Assembly (NCBI GenBank): GCA_017311185.1
Contig: JAESUZ010001279.1
Location: forward strand, 1-64,000
Reading direction: 5' to 3'
Length of the DNA: 64,000 bases
Source of the DNA: Proteles cristata cristata
Lineage: Eukaryota; Chordata; Mammalia; Carnivora; Hyaenidae
Below, one piece after another: positions 23,445 to 35,220 of the stretch; position 1 is the stretch's first letter; each line of letters begins with the position of its first letter. The notes beneath the pieces are model-generated. The model worked only from the letters and a program-made list of their open reading frames with translations. It was not told where the DNA came from and did no database searches. The position numbers were made by a program, and so were the translations under genes.

Positions 23445-24109
23445 GGGGACTAGCTGAACAGCAATATGGGGAGTTGTAGAAAAGAAGCACTCATGTCTGA
23501 ATAGAAGTGGGTCCTTTCTAGAACAGGCATTGAACATAGTCTGGTAACTTCACAGTAGTTAGCTTTATGTCTCAAAGTGTAGAGGACAGAATCTATGGAG
23601 AAGGAAGAATTGGGAAGACTCTTTGTAGTTGTGGAAACTCAAGAGCAAGTGCCAACTACAGTAAGTAACCCATACAGCAATCAAATGACTCAGCCTCCCC
23701 AGATTGGAAGTGTATGAATCCACAGATCCCAGCCTGCCAGGCTTTCCCTTGGAAATCCAGTAGATCTCAGTGGGACCTCCCTTTGGAGCTTAACATCAAA
23801 ACAGAAATGAAAACAAGCCACAGAACATTGTCCTAGCTCAACTGGAAACCTCCATGAATAAGATAACTCTTCCATGAAGTTTTTAAGTTTGTGAAAATGA
23901 TTTATTTGGGCAATGAACTGGAAATATATTGCAGTGATTAAAAAAAAAGTCAAATGAAAACATAAGACTGAGATTTACTAATGTTAAATAAAATACAGTT
24001 AAATATAATATCTAATGCTCATTCCCTGTAAATTTAGCTTTTCAAGCCCAACTGCACAGAAGCTGCTAGTTATTAATGATAAGAATAAAAACAATCACAG
24101 CTAAATGTA
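23445..24109. other. Unassigned stretch
   Basis: No gene or named repeat recognised. Confidence 0.45.
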
Positions 24110-24290
24110 GTGAGTGGCTTGTGATATGCCAAACGTGTGCTAAGTGCTTCCATTGGCATTAACTTACATAATCCTTCAAGAAATCTATTGTGTGTGTTGT
24201 TGTCTTCAGTTACAGGTGAGGAAACTGAGGCTTAGGTTAGGTAACTTGTCTAAGGTCACACCTGGGCTGAATTAGGGAGACCAGTGGATA
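24110..24290 (+). repeat. MIR element
   Basis: GTGCTAAGTGCTTCCATTGG, AGGTGAGGAAACTGAGGCTT and GTAACTTGTCTAAGGTCACA follow the MIR consensus in order. Confidence 0.85.
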
Positions 24291-27200
24291 TTCCTGTGAT
24301 CGTCCAGGTAGGGGACGCTGGCAGTGACAAAAGCAAGTGCTGAAAGTGTTTCACGGATGGCTTAGCTGGGGGGTGTGAGAGGCAAGTGTCAAACACAGTC
24401 CCAGAGTTTCTGCTTGGGCAACGGGAAGAGTGGAGTTTCCATTTACTGAGAAGGTGAAGACAGTGGGGGGTGGAAGGATCTAGGTTTGGAGGGTGATGGG
24501 CAGAAAAGAGGAGTTTTGTTTTGGACATTTGTTTTGTTTTGAATTTGGGGTGGCTGTCACCGCACAGGTGGGGACACCTGTGGTTGGATATAGAAGTGCA
24601 GAGTTCAGGGTGGAGACTGGACTGGAGAAGGCCATTTGGGACACAACAGCATAGACTTATGATTGAAAGCCATGAGGCTGGATGACAGCTGTAGACAGGG
24701 AAGGGCAGGGCCTTCCCAGTGACTTCAGGAACCCTCCAACAGCAGAGATTTGGGGATGAGGATGAGCCAAGTAGCGTGGGGCACAGGGGTGGCCACGAGG
24801 GAGGAGGCAACCCAGAGTGGTGAGTGAAGACAGAGGTCCACTTTGGAGAGAGTGGTCCACCATGTCAAGTCATCAGACAAGTCAAGTAATATCAGTAGTG
24901 AGAAGTGATCATTAGATTTAGCAGCATGAAGGAAATGGCAGACCCTGGTAAGCACAATTTGGGTAGAGTGATCGTAATGAGTTCAAGAGAGAATCAGGCT
25001 GGAGCACATAAGCCCAGAACACTGTTTTAAGGACTTGGACATCAAGTGCCCTCCCAAAAACTCCCAGAAACTTGTTCTTACCACTACAGTCCTCCTTCTG
25101 GGACCCCAGCCCCTCCCGAGCACTCACCCCACCTCATGTATTAATCTTGGCCAAGAAGTTACCCCACAGGACATTTACATTTTCCTCGATGGCCCCTGAA
25201 AACAAATTTCCTCCTGTCCCTGGCCCCAAAGAATAACACTTGCATTGGTAAGAATATGACTGGGTAAGCCCTTGGAGGGAGACCAGTGATATCTTCAGGC
25301 ATGTGTTTTTAAAATGCTTAAGTTTCGAATTAATTGGGTCAAGTATGAAATTTCTGATTGCAGAATTCTTCATAAAGGCAAGGCCTCGCAGATGAAATAG
25401 CGTGTGGTGTTTCTAGCTTAGTCTTCAGACATAATACAAAGGGCCATGTTGTGCTTTTTCTCTGAAGAGTACAGGGCTCTATAGGTTACCTTTGCTTGTT
25501 CTCAGGACTGGCTACATCATCTGCAGAAGGCAGTGCAAAATGAAAATGTGGGGCCCCCTGTTCAAAAATTATGAAGAATTTCAAGATGGCGACCACAGTA
25601 CATCAAACCAGCATGGGGCTCTCCTGAGGGTGGGATCCTGTGGGACCTGTTACAGATGGAGCCAGAAACTGGACATTGAGATTTTTCCTTCTTTAAACCC
25701 ATGAGTACATTTAGGTGAGACCTTGAAAGGAACAGGAGACACTTTTGCAGTGTTCTGCAGAATAAAAAAATACGTTTCATATATTTATTTTTTCTTCATT
25801 TAAGTGTAGCCTGCTGTAAGCACTTGCCAAGGAGGAGCCTTTCGAAAACAAAGCTATTGCTGGTCTCCTGTGCCCAAGAGTGGCCTCCAGTGGAAACAGA
25901 CCTGTCGTTCTAAATCTGTTTTCACTTCCCTCTTGTTCTAGGGAAGCTGTCGGTGTGCGTGGTGTGGGTGTGCACCTACCAGAGTGGGAGAGGGAGCAGC
26001 CACTTCTTCTCAGAGACTCTGCTTCAAGCCCCCAAGCTCTGGCAGGTTCCCCAGCCCCTAGAGAGAAGTGGCCAGAGAGCCTGAGTCCCTGCTACTCTGT
26101 GTTCCTTCTAGAGTGCTGCTTCCAGGGTCGCCCACACGGGAGGCTCTTGGAGAGCAAGCCCTGGTGCCCTCCCCAAGAACGGCCCCCAGTGGAAAATTCC
26201 CGGTGTGTTATTACTGTTGGCAACCCGGGGCCAAGAGCCGTGGCCCTGGCAGCCATCTGTCCCGCAAACAGAGTGAGGAATATGAAGATCAGCTGGAGGG
26301 AGGAATGTTTGAGCTTAAAAGCGCCAAGAATCACTCCTGAACTGGCAAGATTGACCGTCTGCATTTTAAAAAAGACATCGGAAGGAGCCTTGAAAACAGG
26401 CTTTGAGACTTCTTGTTCTTGTGTAAGGGAAGACAGTCTCTGATAGAAGGGAATGAGTCTTTTCAGAACAAAAACGGACATTCAGTTGTATTGAGTTTTA
26501 TCTAAAAACAAAAATCTAACTGGAAAACAAGAATTTATAGTAACATCTTCACAGTACCAAAGGATGAATCTGTATTTCTTTCCTTTTTTACAGATTTCTC
26601 TGTAGAGGCTTAAAAAGCACTGATCCCTTTGTAAATGCGGGTAAGTAAAACACAGTCAGCTTAAGAGAGTTTTGCAAAGCAGATGGTGCCAGATAGGAAT
26701 GGAGGCTGGCCTCAGGTCTGAGTAATTTCGAGCAACCAGCAACCAGCAACATGACTCACCTGGCTGTCTGCATCCTAACAGCTGCTTCCCAGAGCTGTCT
26801 AGAAGATGCTAAGATAATATACGTAAAAGCCCGCAAGCCCTGTAAGGATGCCCAGCATATGCAAGGCCTGTGCTGCTGAAGATTTGTCACCATGATGGAT
26901 AAATCCATTCCTGACTCCATCGTAGCTGCGACCCCGGCACCCGGGCTGAGCCCAGACCTGGCGCTGTGTCACCGGCGCACGGAACAATGGGGCTCTTTTC
27001 TGGTTTCCCAGCACTTCCCAACTAAACCGAGCGATTAAGAGATTTGGGACCTTGACAACTACAGGAATGAAATCTCTTGGTGGGAATGTGCAACCAAAAA
27101 AGCCAGTGTCCTGAGTGACTCCACGGTTTGGGGACCCTGGCAGGGCACTAATCCCAGATCCCTTTCTACTTTGCCTGTGGCCCTCGCAGCAGGCTTCGGG

Positions 27201-28179
27201 AAGACCGCCCATTCTGGGAAGGCCACGGCAGCTGTTGGGGATGCGGGGTTCAAGGTAGTTGAGGGATTAACTCACGGATCAGATTGCCTGGAATTCCCCC
27301 CCTTTTGCCCTTATTAAGAGAGATCTATAACTTTCCTGCCCCTTCTCCCATGCCAGTGTGTGTGTGAGCTGGCAGGAGGGGTGTGGGCTGTGGGGAGTTT
27401 CAGGCTCCCAAGCCTGGAAACTTCGAGTGCCCTGCCTGGCCCTCTTTGCAGGAGAAACAAGCCTGTCACAGTGCAAAGGGTCAGTGACAGCGAGCTCAAG
27501 CTGACGCCACTTTGAAACACTCAACAGTTTAGTCTTGGCTCCCAGACCCGGCAGGCGATGAAAGAGTTCTTCCCAAACACTCAGGGACGGGATCTTGTCC
27601 TTCCTGCTCCCTAGGCACCCAGCTGCCCTCACACCCAGCTGCTGGGCTCCCCAGGGGTCCCCGGCCCACAGCAGCTGCCCTTCTGCAAGGGGGACATTGA
27701 GCGTGTCGCCCGGAGAACCCTTGCCTGCCCACAGCTCCGGTAGGTGGGGCCTCACAGCTCTGAGACAAATGACTGTCAACCCCAAACCCTCTGGCTCAGA
27801 GCTTCACCCCAAACTCACATGCCTTTGCGTCCCATCTGCTTCATGGGGTCCCTCGCCTGTGGGGCTGCTCTGGACCCTGGCTGGGGGCCAGCCTGCATGA
27901 CATAGGACTCCACAGGATGCTGCCGCCCTCCCGTCTTCCCTCTTCCTCCAGCTGCAAGCTTCAACGCCGGAGTATTTGAGAGAAAAGTGCTACCTTGCTC
28001 TTTGAGAAGGGCCTGCGTGGGCATGTGTGTCATTGGTTGAATGGTTCACTGCCCCATGCACGATATGAGTTGCTGGGCAAAGGCGGACATTCAGGACCAA
28101 CCAGAAATGTCATTTCTACATTTTGGAAAAATGCCCGATACGCCTGCACATAGTCATCTGCTCCCTAAAACACCTTCTA
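24291..28179. other. Presumed intronic DNA with few repeats
   Basis: 3.9 kb in which I recognise no SINE, LINE or LTR. Open frames up to 187 codons (for example 25880-26443 plus, 24256-24810 minus) have no recognisable domain and overlap frames on the other strand. A possible exon is listed at 26594-26640. Confidence 0.45.
26594..26640 (+). other. Candidate cryptic or lncRNA exon
   Basis: Preceded by a T-rich tract ending TTTTTTACAG and followed by an ideal donor, GCGG then GTAAGTAAA. This gives a 47-base plus-strand exon, antisense to CLDN14. The motifs are seen; use as an exon is a guess. Confidence 0.25.
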
Positions 28180-28330
28180 GTGATTCTCTAGGGCTAGCGG
28201 GATAAAGCCTTGACTGACAAGCCCAGTGCTGAGGGCCACCCACTGCCGGCCCAGCCCGCCTGCCCACACTCCCTGCGCTGGGCCCACTGACTGTGCACCG
28301 CTCTGCATCCTCATCATGGCTCCGTGGCGA
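28180..28330 (+). repeat. Possible LINE-2 fragment
   Basis: GGGATAAAGCCTTGACTGAC, GAGGGCCACCCACTG and CCCAGCCCGCCTGCCCACAC resemble the L2 3' region. Weak and old. Confidence 0.4.
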
Positions 28331-28987
28331 ATGGCCTGATTCCTGCCCAGGAACCCCTCCTGTTGCCCTGCTGCCCAGCCTGCTCTGGGCGGGTCACCTA
28401 GCAGCTGTCCCCACACTGCTTCGGACTTTGATCATATCGAGCAACTTGAGTTTTTCAATTTGCAGACTGCTGTGCTCCGGTTGCAAATCATTGAATTTTG
28501 ACCAATGTATAACCATGGTAGGGTTTGGCTTTTTTTTCAGGTACAAAGGTAGATACGGGCAGTTAGGAGAGGTCTGTTGGTAGAGTATGGAGCTGGGTGG
28601 GCTGTGGGGCACTGCATGGAAGGAGGGACGATGTGTTTACAAGTTGGAGATAAGAGACAAGGTGAAATGTGAAGCCAGTGCCAAAAGAAGATGGTGGCTT
28701 TCTTGGGATGTACGGGGAGTTTGCCCGGAGAGCTCAGCAGGGCTGAGCATAGTTCTAAAAGTTAGGACAGGACCCGAGGGTGGCCGTGGGAACCAGACTG
28801 TGCTGGGAATGCTTCTCTGGGTGGGCTGCTGGTCATTCTCGGGTACAGAACTGCCAAGAACCACAATTTAACTTGATCCCTGTGTCTTGTCCCTTTCTTA
28901 TTGATTGCATCGTGATGGTCCAAGGGCAGGAATTTGGCAGCACCCTTAAGCAGCACCCCTCAATCTGTGTGGCTTTGGGTAGCACTT
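28331..28987. other. Unassigned stretch
   Basis: No gene or named repeat recognised. Confidence 0.45.
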
Positions 28988-29000
28988 AAAGACAGTGAAG

Positions 29001-29225
29001 GGGGGCACCTGGATGGCTCAGTCCCTGAAGCGTCCGGCTCTTGATTTCGGCTCAGGTCATGATCTCACAGTTTGTGAGTTCAAGCCCTATATTGGGCTCT
29101 GTGCTGGGAGTGCAGAACCTGCTTGGGATCCTCTCTCCCTCTTTTTCCCTCTCTCTCTGCACTTCTCCCTGTTCCTGCTCTCTCTCTCTCTCTCAAAATA
29201 AATTAATTTAAAAAACATAAAAAAA
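29001..29225 (+). mobile_element. CAN-SINE, plus strand
   Basis: GGGGCACCTGGATGGCTCAG head to an AAATAAATTAATTTAAAAAA tail. Imperfect flanks AAAGACAGTGAAG and AAAGATTGAAGG. Confidence 0.9.
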
Positions 29226-29375
29226 AAGATTGAAGGAATTCAGCGGTGGGCAAATGCCGCTTGAGCATGGACCAGAAACCAAATCCCTATGTCTCTGGCA
29301 ATGGGATGGTGATGGCAGAGAGGGTGTCTTGTGGAAGTGCTGGGAGCTTGGAGTGGTTTAGAAATGTCTGTTAGT

Positions 29376-29795
29376 GATGAATGGATCAAGAAGATGTGGT
29401 TTATCTATACCATGGAATACTACATGGCGATGAGAAAGAATGAAATCTGGCCATGTGTAGCAACGTGGATGGACCTTGAGGGTGTGATGCTGAGCGAAAT
29501 AAGTCAGGCAGAGAAGGACAGATACCATATGTTTGCACGTATAGGAGGATTAGGAGGAACTTGATGGAGGTACAAGGGGGAGAAGGGGGGAAATGGTGGG
29601 GGAAAGGGAGAGAGGCAAACCATGAGAGACTCTTGAATGCTGACAAAAACTGCAAAAACTGAGGACTGATGGATGTGGAGGGGAGGAGGGATGGGCATGG
29701 AAGAGGGCACTTGTGGGGATGAGCACTGAGTGTTATGTGGAAACGAATTTGACAATAAACTATTTGTAAAAAAAAAGAAACAACATAAAAAAAAA
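29376..29795 (+). mobile_element. 5'-truncated LINE-1 with target duplications
   Basis: Covers the last part of ORF2 (a frame reading to the end of the reverse-transcriptase protein, including TGGAATACTACATGGCGATG) and the G-rich 3' UTR, then AATAAACTATTTGTAAAAAA. Exact 16-base duplications AGAAATGTCTGTTAGT at 29360-29375 and 29796-29811. Clearly a dead-on-arrival copy of a carnivore L1. Confidence 0.95.
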
Positions 29796-29811
29796 AGAAA
29801 TGTCTGTTAGT

Positions 29812-30880
29812 TATTACTGATTGAGGATTGACCCACAACCCAAATCCACAAAGCCTTTTAATCTCTTCTCTAGAAGTAACCGTTGTAAACAAAATCTCTA
29901 GTTCAGAGCCACTCGTAGGTCCAGAGCCTCTTCTATTTAGTAAATATCATCTGTAGTAAAATGCACCTGCACAATCCATAATTTTATGCTGGGAATTTGG
30001 GGGGATGATTTTTATACTTTTGTATTTGGGGGAGATTTGGCTACAAGTAGTACATTTAATTTACAACTGCCTTTGATTTCTTGGCACTGATTATGTACTT
30101 TTGGGAAATTCTGCAAAGATGGAGAAAATGCAAACCCCAAATTGTTTCAAAAGATTGTAATATTTTTATAATATGACATTTAACCATCCACGAAGTGGAC
30201 ATTATGTTATGCTTTGTAGACTTTCATTAAGCCTTTATTAACCTTGGTTTTTCTCTGGAACAGTTCATTCCTGTTCTGGGCTGAAGTGTGAAGGTTCCCA
30301 GGACCTGGCCCAGGCCTGTGGCTCCTGAAGGACAAATGAGCCTCTCCTGGGCCAGACGGCAAAGTTACAGGTACACTGTGTAACTCAATCTATGTATAAA
30401 GGTATTGATTCATTTTTTTTCATTTATTAAATATGTGAGCAACAGGGTGCTTGGTGAGTGAGACAGACACTGCTCCTGCCCCCTCAGAGTTTGGGGGTCA
30501 CAGGCACGCAGAGCCAGCTGCACCAGGGACAATTGGCATGCAGGGAGGTTAGGCTTGGGGGCTCCAGCTCTCCTTTCCCACCCACAACCCTCATTCTCGT
30601 TTCTTCTACCTGCCATCAAAGTCCATTTTTGGATTCTTTTTTAAAGTTCTCAGGTGCAAATGACTCATAATGGCTTAACATTTTATCACACCCAAGAGGT
30701 ATTTTTAAATCTAAGGTATAAAGATTTAATAGTGAAATTTCAAACACCAACCAGGATGCAAAGGAGAACTGGGGAAAAGAAGATCTTGAGCATTTTCCTA
30801 ACACTCCTAAAATCATTCCATTGAGTTACGGTGACCTCTGTCCTTGTGGATATGATAGAAGTCAGTAGATACTTCACATT
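29812..30880. other. Unassigned stretch
   Basis: No gene or confident repeat. Sequence is AT-rich to 30240, then more mixed. Confidence 0.45.
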
Positions 30881-31017
30881 AGATGGATGGTTGCATGGAC
30901 GGATGGATAGATGGATGTATGGGTGGATGGATGATGGATGGATGGATGGATGGATAGATGGATAAATGGGCAGATGGATGGATGATGGATGGATAGATGG
31001 ATGGATGGGCAGATGAA
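30881..31017. repeat. Imperfect (GGAT)n/(GATG)n tetranucleotide repeat
   Basis: About 137 bases of TGGATGGA units with GATA and GGCA variants. Confidence 0.95.
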
Positions 31018-31134
31018 TATATCACCTTTATTCTGCTCTCAATTGGTCTTTGAAGCTTGATTCATTTTTTTTTTTTTTTGATTCCTCATAGAGCTGGGCT
31101 AGAGTCTGACACACATTAGGAAGTTGGCAAAAAG

Positions 31135-31192
31135 GTTAATGAAAGGGAGGGTATATATAACAATTTAATGAAAGGGAGGCTATATATATAAG
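31135..31192. repeat. Short tandem duplication
   Basis: TTAATGAAAGGGAGGGTATA and a second TTAATGAAAGGGAGGCTATA about 30 bases later, both followed by TATATA. Confidence 0.8.
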
Positions 31193-31399
31193 GGCCGTGG
31201 TTTGGGGTTTGGGCTCCTTTTGGGTGTGCAGTTAGAAGACTCTCAGCTCTCTTCCTGGGGGTAAAGGCCATTGCAAAACTTGACCTTGCTCAATTTATTG
31301 ACAGCATGTCTAGTCAAAGCCATTAGATTCCCATAAAATCTGTTGTTCTAGGTTTCATGTTAACTTGTCAGAGGCCTAGCTTTGGTGGATTTCTCATAT

Positions 31400-31660
31400 C
31401 AGCAGTAATGATAACAAAATGATCCTGAACACTGACTTAGCACCCACTGTGTGGCACATTACACATATTTAGCACATTACATATATTTAAAATAGCCTTT
31501 TGCTTTATTAGGCACTACTGTTAATACCATTTAATGGATGGGGAAATGGAGGCTTCAAGGAGGTAAATGGCCTGCCCAATGTTATCCAGCTTTAAGTGGC
31601 AGAGGCAGGACTTGAACCCAGGCAGACTGGTCTCAGTGTCTGGGCTCATATCCCTATGTA
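31400..31660 (+). repeat. MIR element
   Basis: Long copy: TGACTTAGCACCCACTGTGT, GGATGGGGAAATGGAGGCTT, CTTGAACCCAGGCAGACTGG, all in MIR order. Confidence 0.88.
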
Positions 31661-31865
31661 TATAAATCGCATCTCTGAAATGGGCTAGCAGCTGCTGGGC
31701 TCCTGTCGCACAGAAGAGTTTTTGTCTCTCTTTCACAGAGAGGGCTCTTGTGGGCGCCAGGTTGCTATGGTGCTGGTTTAGGGTCCTTTTGGGGTACTGG
31801 CATTGAATATGGTATTATCTGGAGAGGGACAGGCTTGGTGGAGGAAGCTCCCTCCCTGCCTTCTC

Positions 31866-32009
31866 TTTGTTCTTTTTTGAGAGAGAGAGAGACATAGAAT
31901 TTGAAGCAGCTGTTGGCACAGAGCCTGACGTGGGGCTTGAACTCACGAACCATTGAGATCATGACCTGAGCCAAAGTCAGAAGCTCAACTGACTGAACCA
32001 CCCAGGTGT
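31866..32009 (-). mobile_element. CAN-SINE, minus strand, internally shortened
   Basis: Retains GAGAGAGAGAGACATAGAAT and the tRNA-like head complement but lacks about 50 bases of body. Followed by a run of 15 C at 32010-32024. Confidence 0.85.
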
Positions 32010-32024
32010 CCCCCCCCCCCCCCC
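32010..32024. repeat. Poly(C) run
   Basis: Fifteen consecutive C at the head end of the adjacent minus-strand SINE, where an unmutated copy would have four or five. Confidence 0.9.
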
Positions 32025-32420
32025 AGTGTGTGCTTTTATCCTGGAAGACTTGGTAGATCTTAGTTCAAGCTGGGCTTCTCTGGTGTTTTCTGAACATAAA
32101 TATTTTGGCTAATGCTGGTCACTTGGTATGAAATGAGAAATTTCTGAAATTTAAGCAGCACATCTATGAGACATGACCTCACCTTTTTTTAACCTGGTGC
32201 CCATAATTTAGCTGACAGCAATCTCAGCAACACACATTTCAACATGATCCTGTATTTACTAATTGCTCTTTCATACTCTGGACACAGGGAGATTTAACCT
32301 TTTGGATGAAATAGATACTAGTAACTTCATAAGCAGAGTGCCCAGAGATTATCTGATAAGTGACAGCCAAAGAACTATGTCTTAAATATTACGAGATCAC
32401 CAGAGTTGAAATAGGAAACT

Positions 32421-32897
32421 CAGATATCTGTACATCCATGTTCGTAGCAGTGTTATTCACAGTAGCCAAAAGGTGGAAACAACCCAGCTGCCCACTGATG
32501 GATGCGTGCAGGGAAAGCAAAATGAAGTCTATCTGTGCAATGGAGTACTATTTACAATTTGGAACATGCTACAACACCGATGTACCCTTGAAGACGTTAT
32601 GCTAAGTGAAATAAGTCAGGAGAGTCCAATATTACATGATTCTACCTATGTAAGGTCCCTAAAGGAGTCCTGTTCATAGAGACAGAAGGTAGAACAGTGG
32701 TTACCGGGGGCGGGGGAGGGGGAATGGGGAGTCAGAGTTTAATGGGAACAGATTTCTGTTTGGGAGGAGAACCTAGTTCTCAAGACGGACGGTGGTGATG
32801 GCTGTACAATGTGAATGTATTTAATGCCATAAACTAGACAATTAAAGATGATTAACATGGTAAGTTTTATATTATGTGTATTTTACCACAATGAAAG
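32421..32897 (+). mobile_element. Old LINE-1 3' end
   Basis: Order typical of L1M elements: CACAGTAGCCAAAAGGTGGA, AATGGAGTACTATTTA, AAGTGAAATAAGTCAGG, then 3' UTR phrases TAGAACAGTGGTTACCGGGG and TTTTACCACAATGAAAG. No intact frame. Confidence 0.85.
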
Positions 32898-32906
32898 GCG
32901 TGTGTG

Positions 32907-32942
<36 letters not shown>
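32898..32942. repeat. Alternating purine-pyrimidine microsatellite
   Basis: GCGTGTGTGCGCGCGCACAC followed by about 13 further CA units. Part of the stretch is self-complementary. It directly follows the L1 3' end. Confidence 0.95.
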
Positions 32943-32947
<5 letters not shown>

Positions 32948-33454
32948 TGTGTCTTACACTAGCCATTCTGAGTGAGAATGCCCCATCCAATGTGATCTTG
33001 CAGTAGCCCTTTGGTTTACGTGCAAGGAGTTTCATTGGAGTAAATATTCTCAGATATGAACCCAAACAACACTTTCCTCTTGTCTCTATTCTAGATAATT
33101 CTGAGAGGCAAATGCCAAATCCAGACCCTGGCCCACCTGGGAGGACCAAGGACTATCAGAGGCTTTAAGGCCGTGAACAGTGGCCTCCCTGCAGTGAGCC
33201 CTTCTGTCCTCCAGGGTGGGCTGTGGGAAGTCCCCACTCAGCCTGGTGCAGGCGTCTGGACCACCACAGGAAGAGGCGGCCATGCAGCCCCATTGCCGGA
33301 CCAGGTGGACAGCGGAGCATCAGGTGGGGCCTGCAAAGACATCCACTTGCCATTCTGGACGCGCCTATCCTGGATTCCCCCTAACTGCTGCCCCCTCACT
33401 GCGCAGAAAGTGATGATGGGTGTCACACCTCCGGGTTTCTGATGCCTTCTAATT
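32943..33454. other. Unassigned stretch
   Basis: No gene recognised. Overlapping frames in 33080-33450 on both strands are composition-driven. Confidence 0.45.
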
Positions 33455-33580
33455 TACTAAGTGCTTGCACACAGACTATCATCTAATCATACAGACAACT
33501 CTGTGACGCATTCGTTATCAAGTCCAGGCATCTCGTCCAGTTCTCACAGCTGGTCGTAGAAAAACCTGGGCCACTGACCC
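33455..33580 (+). repeat. Probable MIR fragment
   Basis: TAAGTGCTTGCACACAGACT followed by an AATCATACAGACAACTCTG segment fits the first half of MIR. Confidence 0.5.
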
Positions 33581-34675
33581 AAGCTTAAGTTCCTTCCTTC
33601 CTAGGCTGTCAGAATCAGTCAGAAAAGGCAGTGATGCCGAGCAAGTGGGTTCAGGGTGGAGCTCTGTAGGCGGGCACTGAACACTCAGTCAAGATTTGGT
33701 GAGTGAATAGGGGTGGGTCTCCAGCCCGGTTTTCAGAAAAACTTTGCCCTCCAATTCCATTCCTGGCTTACATCCATTGCAGCTGAGAGACCAGCATGGC
33801 CTTGCTGGGTCCTAGCTTAAAATACTCTCAAAGTATCTCAGTTGCCACAGATCAGGCAGCATGTGGATGAGAAGGTCAGGCTCTCAAGACCCACTCAGAC
33901 ACCATTAGGCCCTTTTTCAAAGGGAGAGGAATCCTCTGAATATTCAGTTTGCTAAGCACAGAGCAACGTATTTGTGCCCCGATGGACTTGCCTCACAGTC
34001 TCCTTTCTAAAGTTTATGCCCTCAAATAAAGCACTTTAATCTCCACCTTTAGCTCAAGAATCTCCCTTCTTTGATCAGAGGCCCCTTCCATAAAAAGGGT
34101 AACCAGAAAAGAAGAAAGAACACCCAAAGCTTGCAAAACCAGAGCAGCGAGGAATGTAATATGTTTCAGAAAGTCAACGAAAATAAGAAAGGAGCCCAAT
34201 GTCAAACTTAACACCATCATTTTAATTTCCAAGTGCTTTTGGGTTTTTTCATGTTGGTTTCATGGAAATTTATGTTTGCGGAGAGTGCTGTATTTGCTAC
34301 AGGGTCTTGCTGTGTTCATTTAGCCCGGTAATAAAAACCATCTGCCCGAAATCCTTTTTGGAACAAGAAAGGGTATAAACAAATAAGCAAAGGGGCATCA
34401 ATGGCCAGGGGAAGGGCTACTCCAGAAGCCAGGAGTGTGGGTAAGCCTGGAGCAAATGCCACAGGCTAGTGTATGCAGGCGCTCCTACCGTCAGAAGGTA
34501 TGTGTAAGGCTATTGTGGAAACCCGCACGCCTTGCACATAAATATGGTACATTTGGCAGAATTTGGGGGATAATGAACAGGCGCCTTTCTCTTCCCAAGC
34601 ACCTACTCTGGTTGGAGTTTTGCCACCAGAATGAGAACAATATTAGGAAGCACTGACCAATGAGACTCTTTATAG
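33581..34675. other. Unassigned stretch
   Basis: No gene or confident repeat recognised. Confidence 0.45.
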
Positions 34676-34787
34676 TGTTGAAAAGTGTTCTCCGAACCCC
34701 AAAACTCATGTCCACCTGGAACCTGATTTGTGACTTTATTTGGAAGCAAGGTCTTTGCAGATGTAATTAAGTTAAGATGAGGTCATA

Positions 34788-34983
34788 GGGCGCCTGGGTG
34801 GCTCAGTCCGTGAAGCGTCCTAGTCTTGATTTTGGCTCAGGTCATGATCTCATGGTTGTGGGATCAAGCCCCATGTCGGGCTCCGTGCTGACTATAGAAC
34901 CTGCCTGAGATTCTCTCTCTCCTCTCTCTCTCTGCCCTTCCCTTCCTCGTGCACACGCACTCTCTCTCATAGAAAAAAAAAAA
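34788..34983 (+). mobile_element. CAN-SINE, plus strand, in an LTR, first of a stacked pair
   Basis: Common-class head GGGCGCCTGGGTGGCTCAG, shortened body, A tail. Left flank is AAGATGAGGTCATA (34774-34787). Confidence 0.9.
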
Positions 34984-34984
34984 A

Positions 34985-35220
34985 GGGGCGCCTGGGTGGC
35001 TTAGTCGGTTAAGCATCCGACTTTCGCTTAGGTCATGATCTCGCGGTCCGTGGGTTTGAGCCCCGCGTCGGGCTCTGTGCTGACTGCCAGCTCAGAGCCT
35101 GGAGCCTGTTTCAGTCTGTGACTCCCTCTCTCTCTGACCCTCCCCGGCTCATGCTGTCTCTCTCTCTCTCTCTAGAAATAAATAAAAACCTTAAAAAAAT
35201 ATATTTAAAAAAAAAAAAAA
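34985..35220 (+). mobile_element. CAN-SINE, plus strand, second class, stacked on the previous copy
   Basis: Begins within the A tail of the preceding SINE (GGGGCGCCTGGGTGGCTTAG) and ends in its own A tail. LTR sequence resumes at 35221. It shows the second-class markers CTGACTGCCAGCTCAGAG and TAGAAATAAATAAA. Confidence 0.93.

Noticed and set aside
24256..24810. 184-codon minus-strand open frame
   Set aside because: It runs through the end of a MIR element and is serine/proline/cysteine-rich with no family match.
25880..26443. 187-codon plus-strand open frame
   Set aside because: No domain or signal, overlapped by a 129-codon frame on the other strand. Treated as chance.
29331..29564. 77-codon frame resembling reverse transcriptase end
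   Set aside because: It is the tail of a 5'-truncated L1 copy, annotated as a mobile element and not as a gene.
30881..31017. Regularly spaced GGAT repeats, considered as a CRISPR-like or satellite array
   Set aside because: A simple tetranucleotide microsatellite without spacers.
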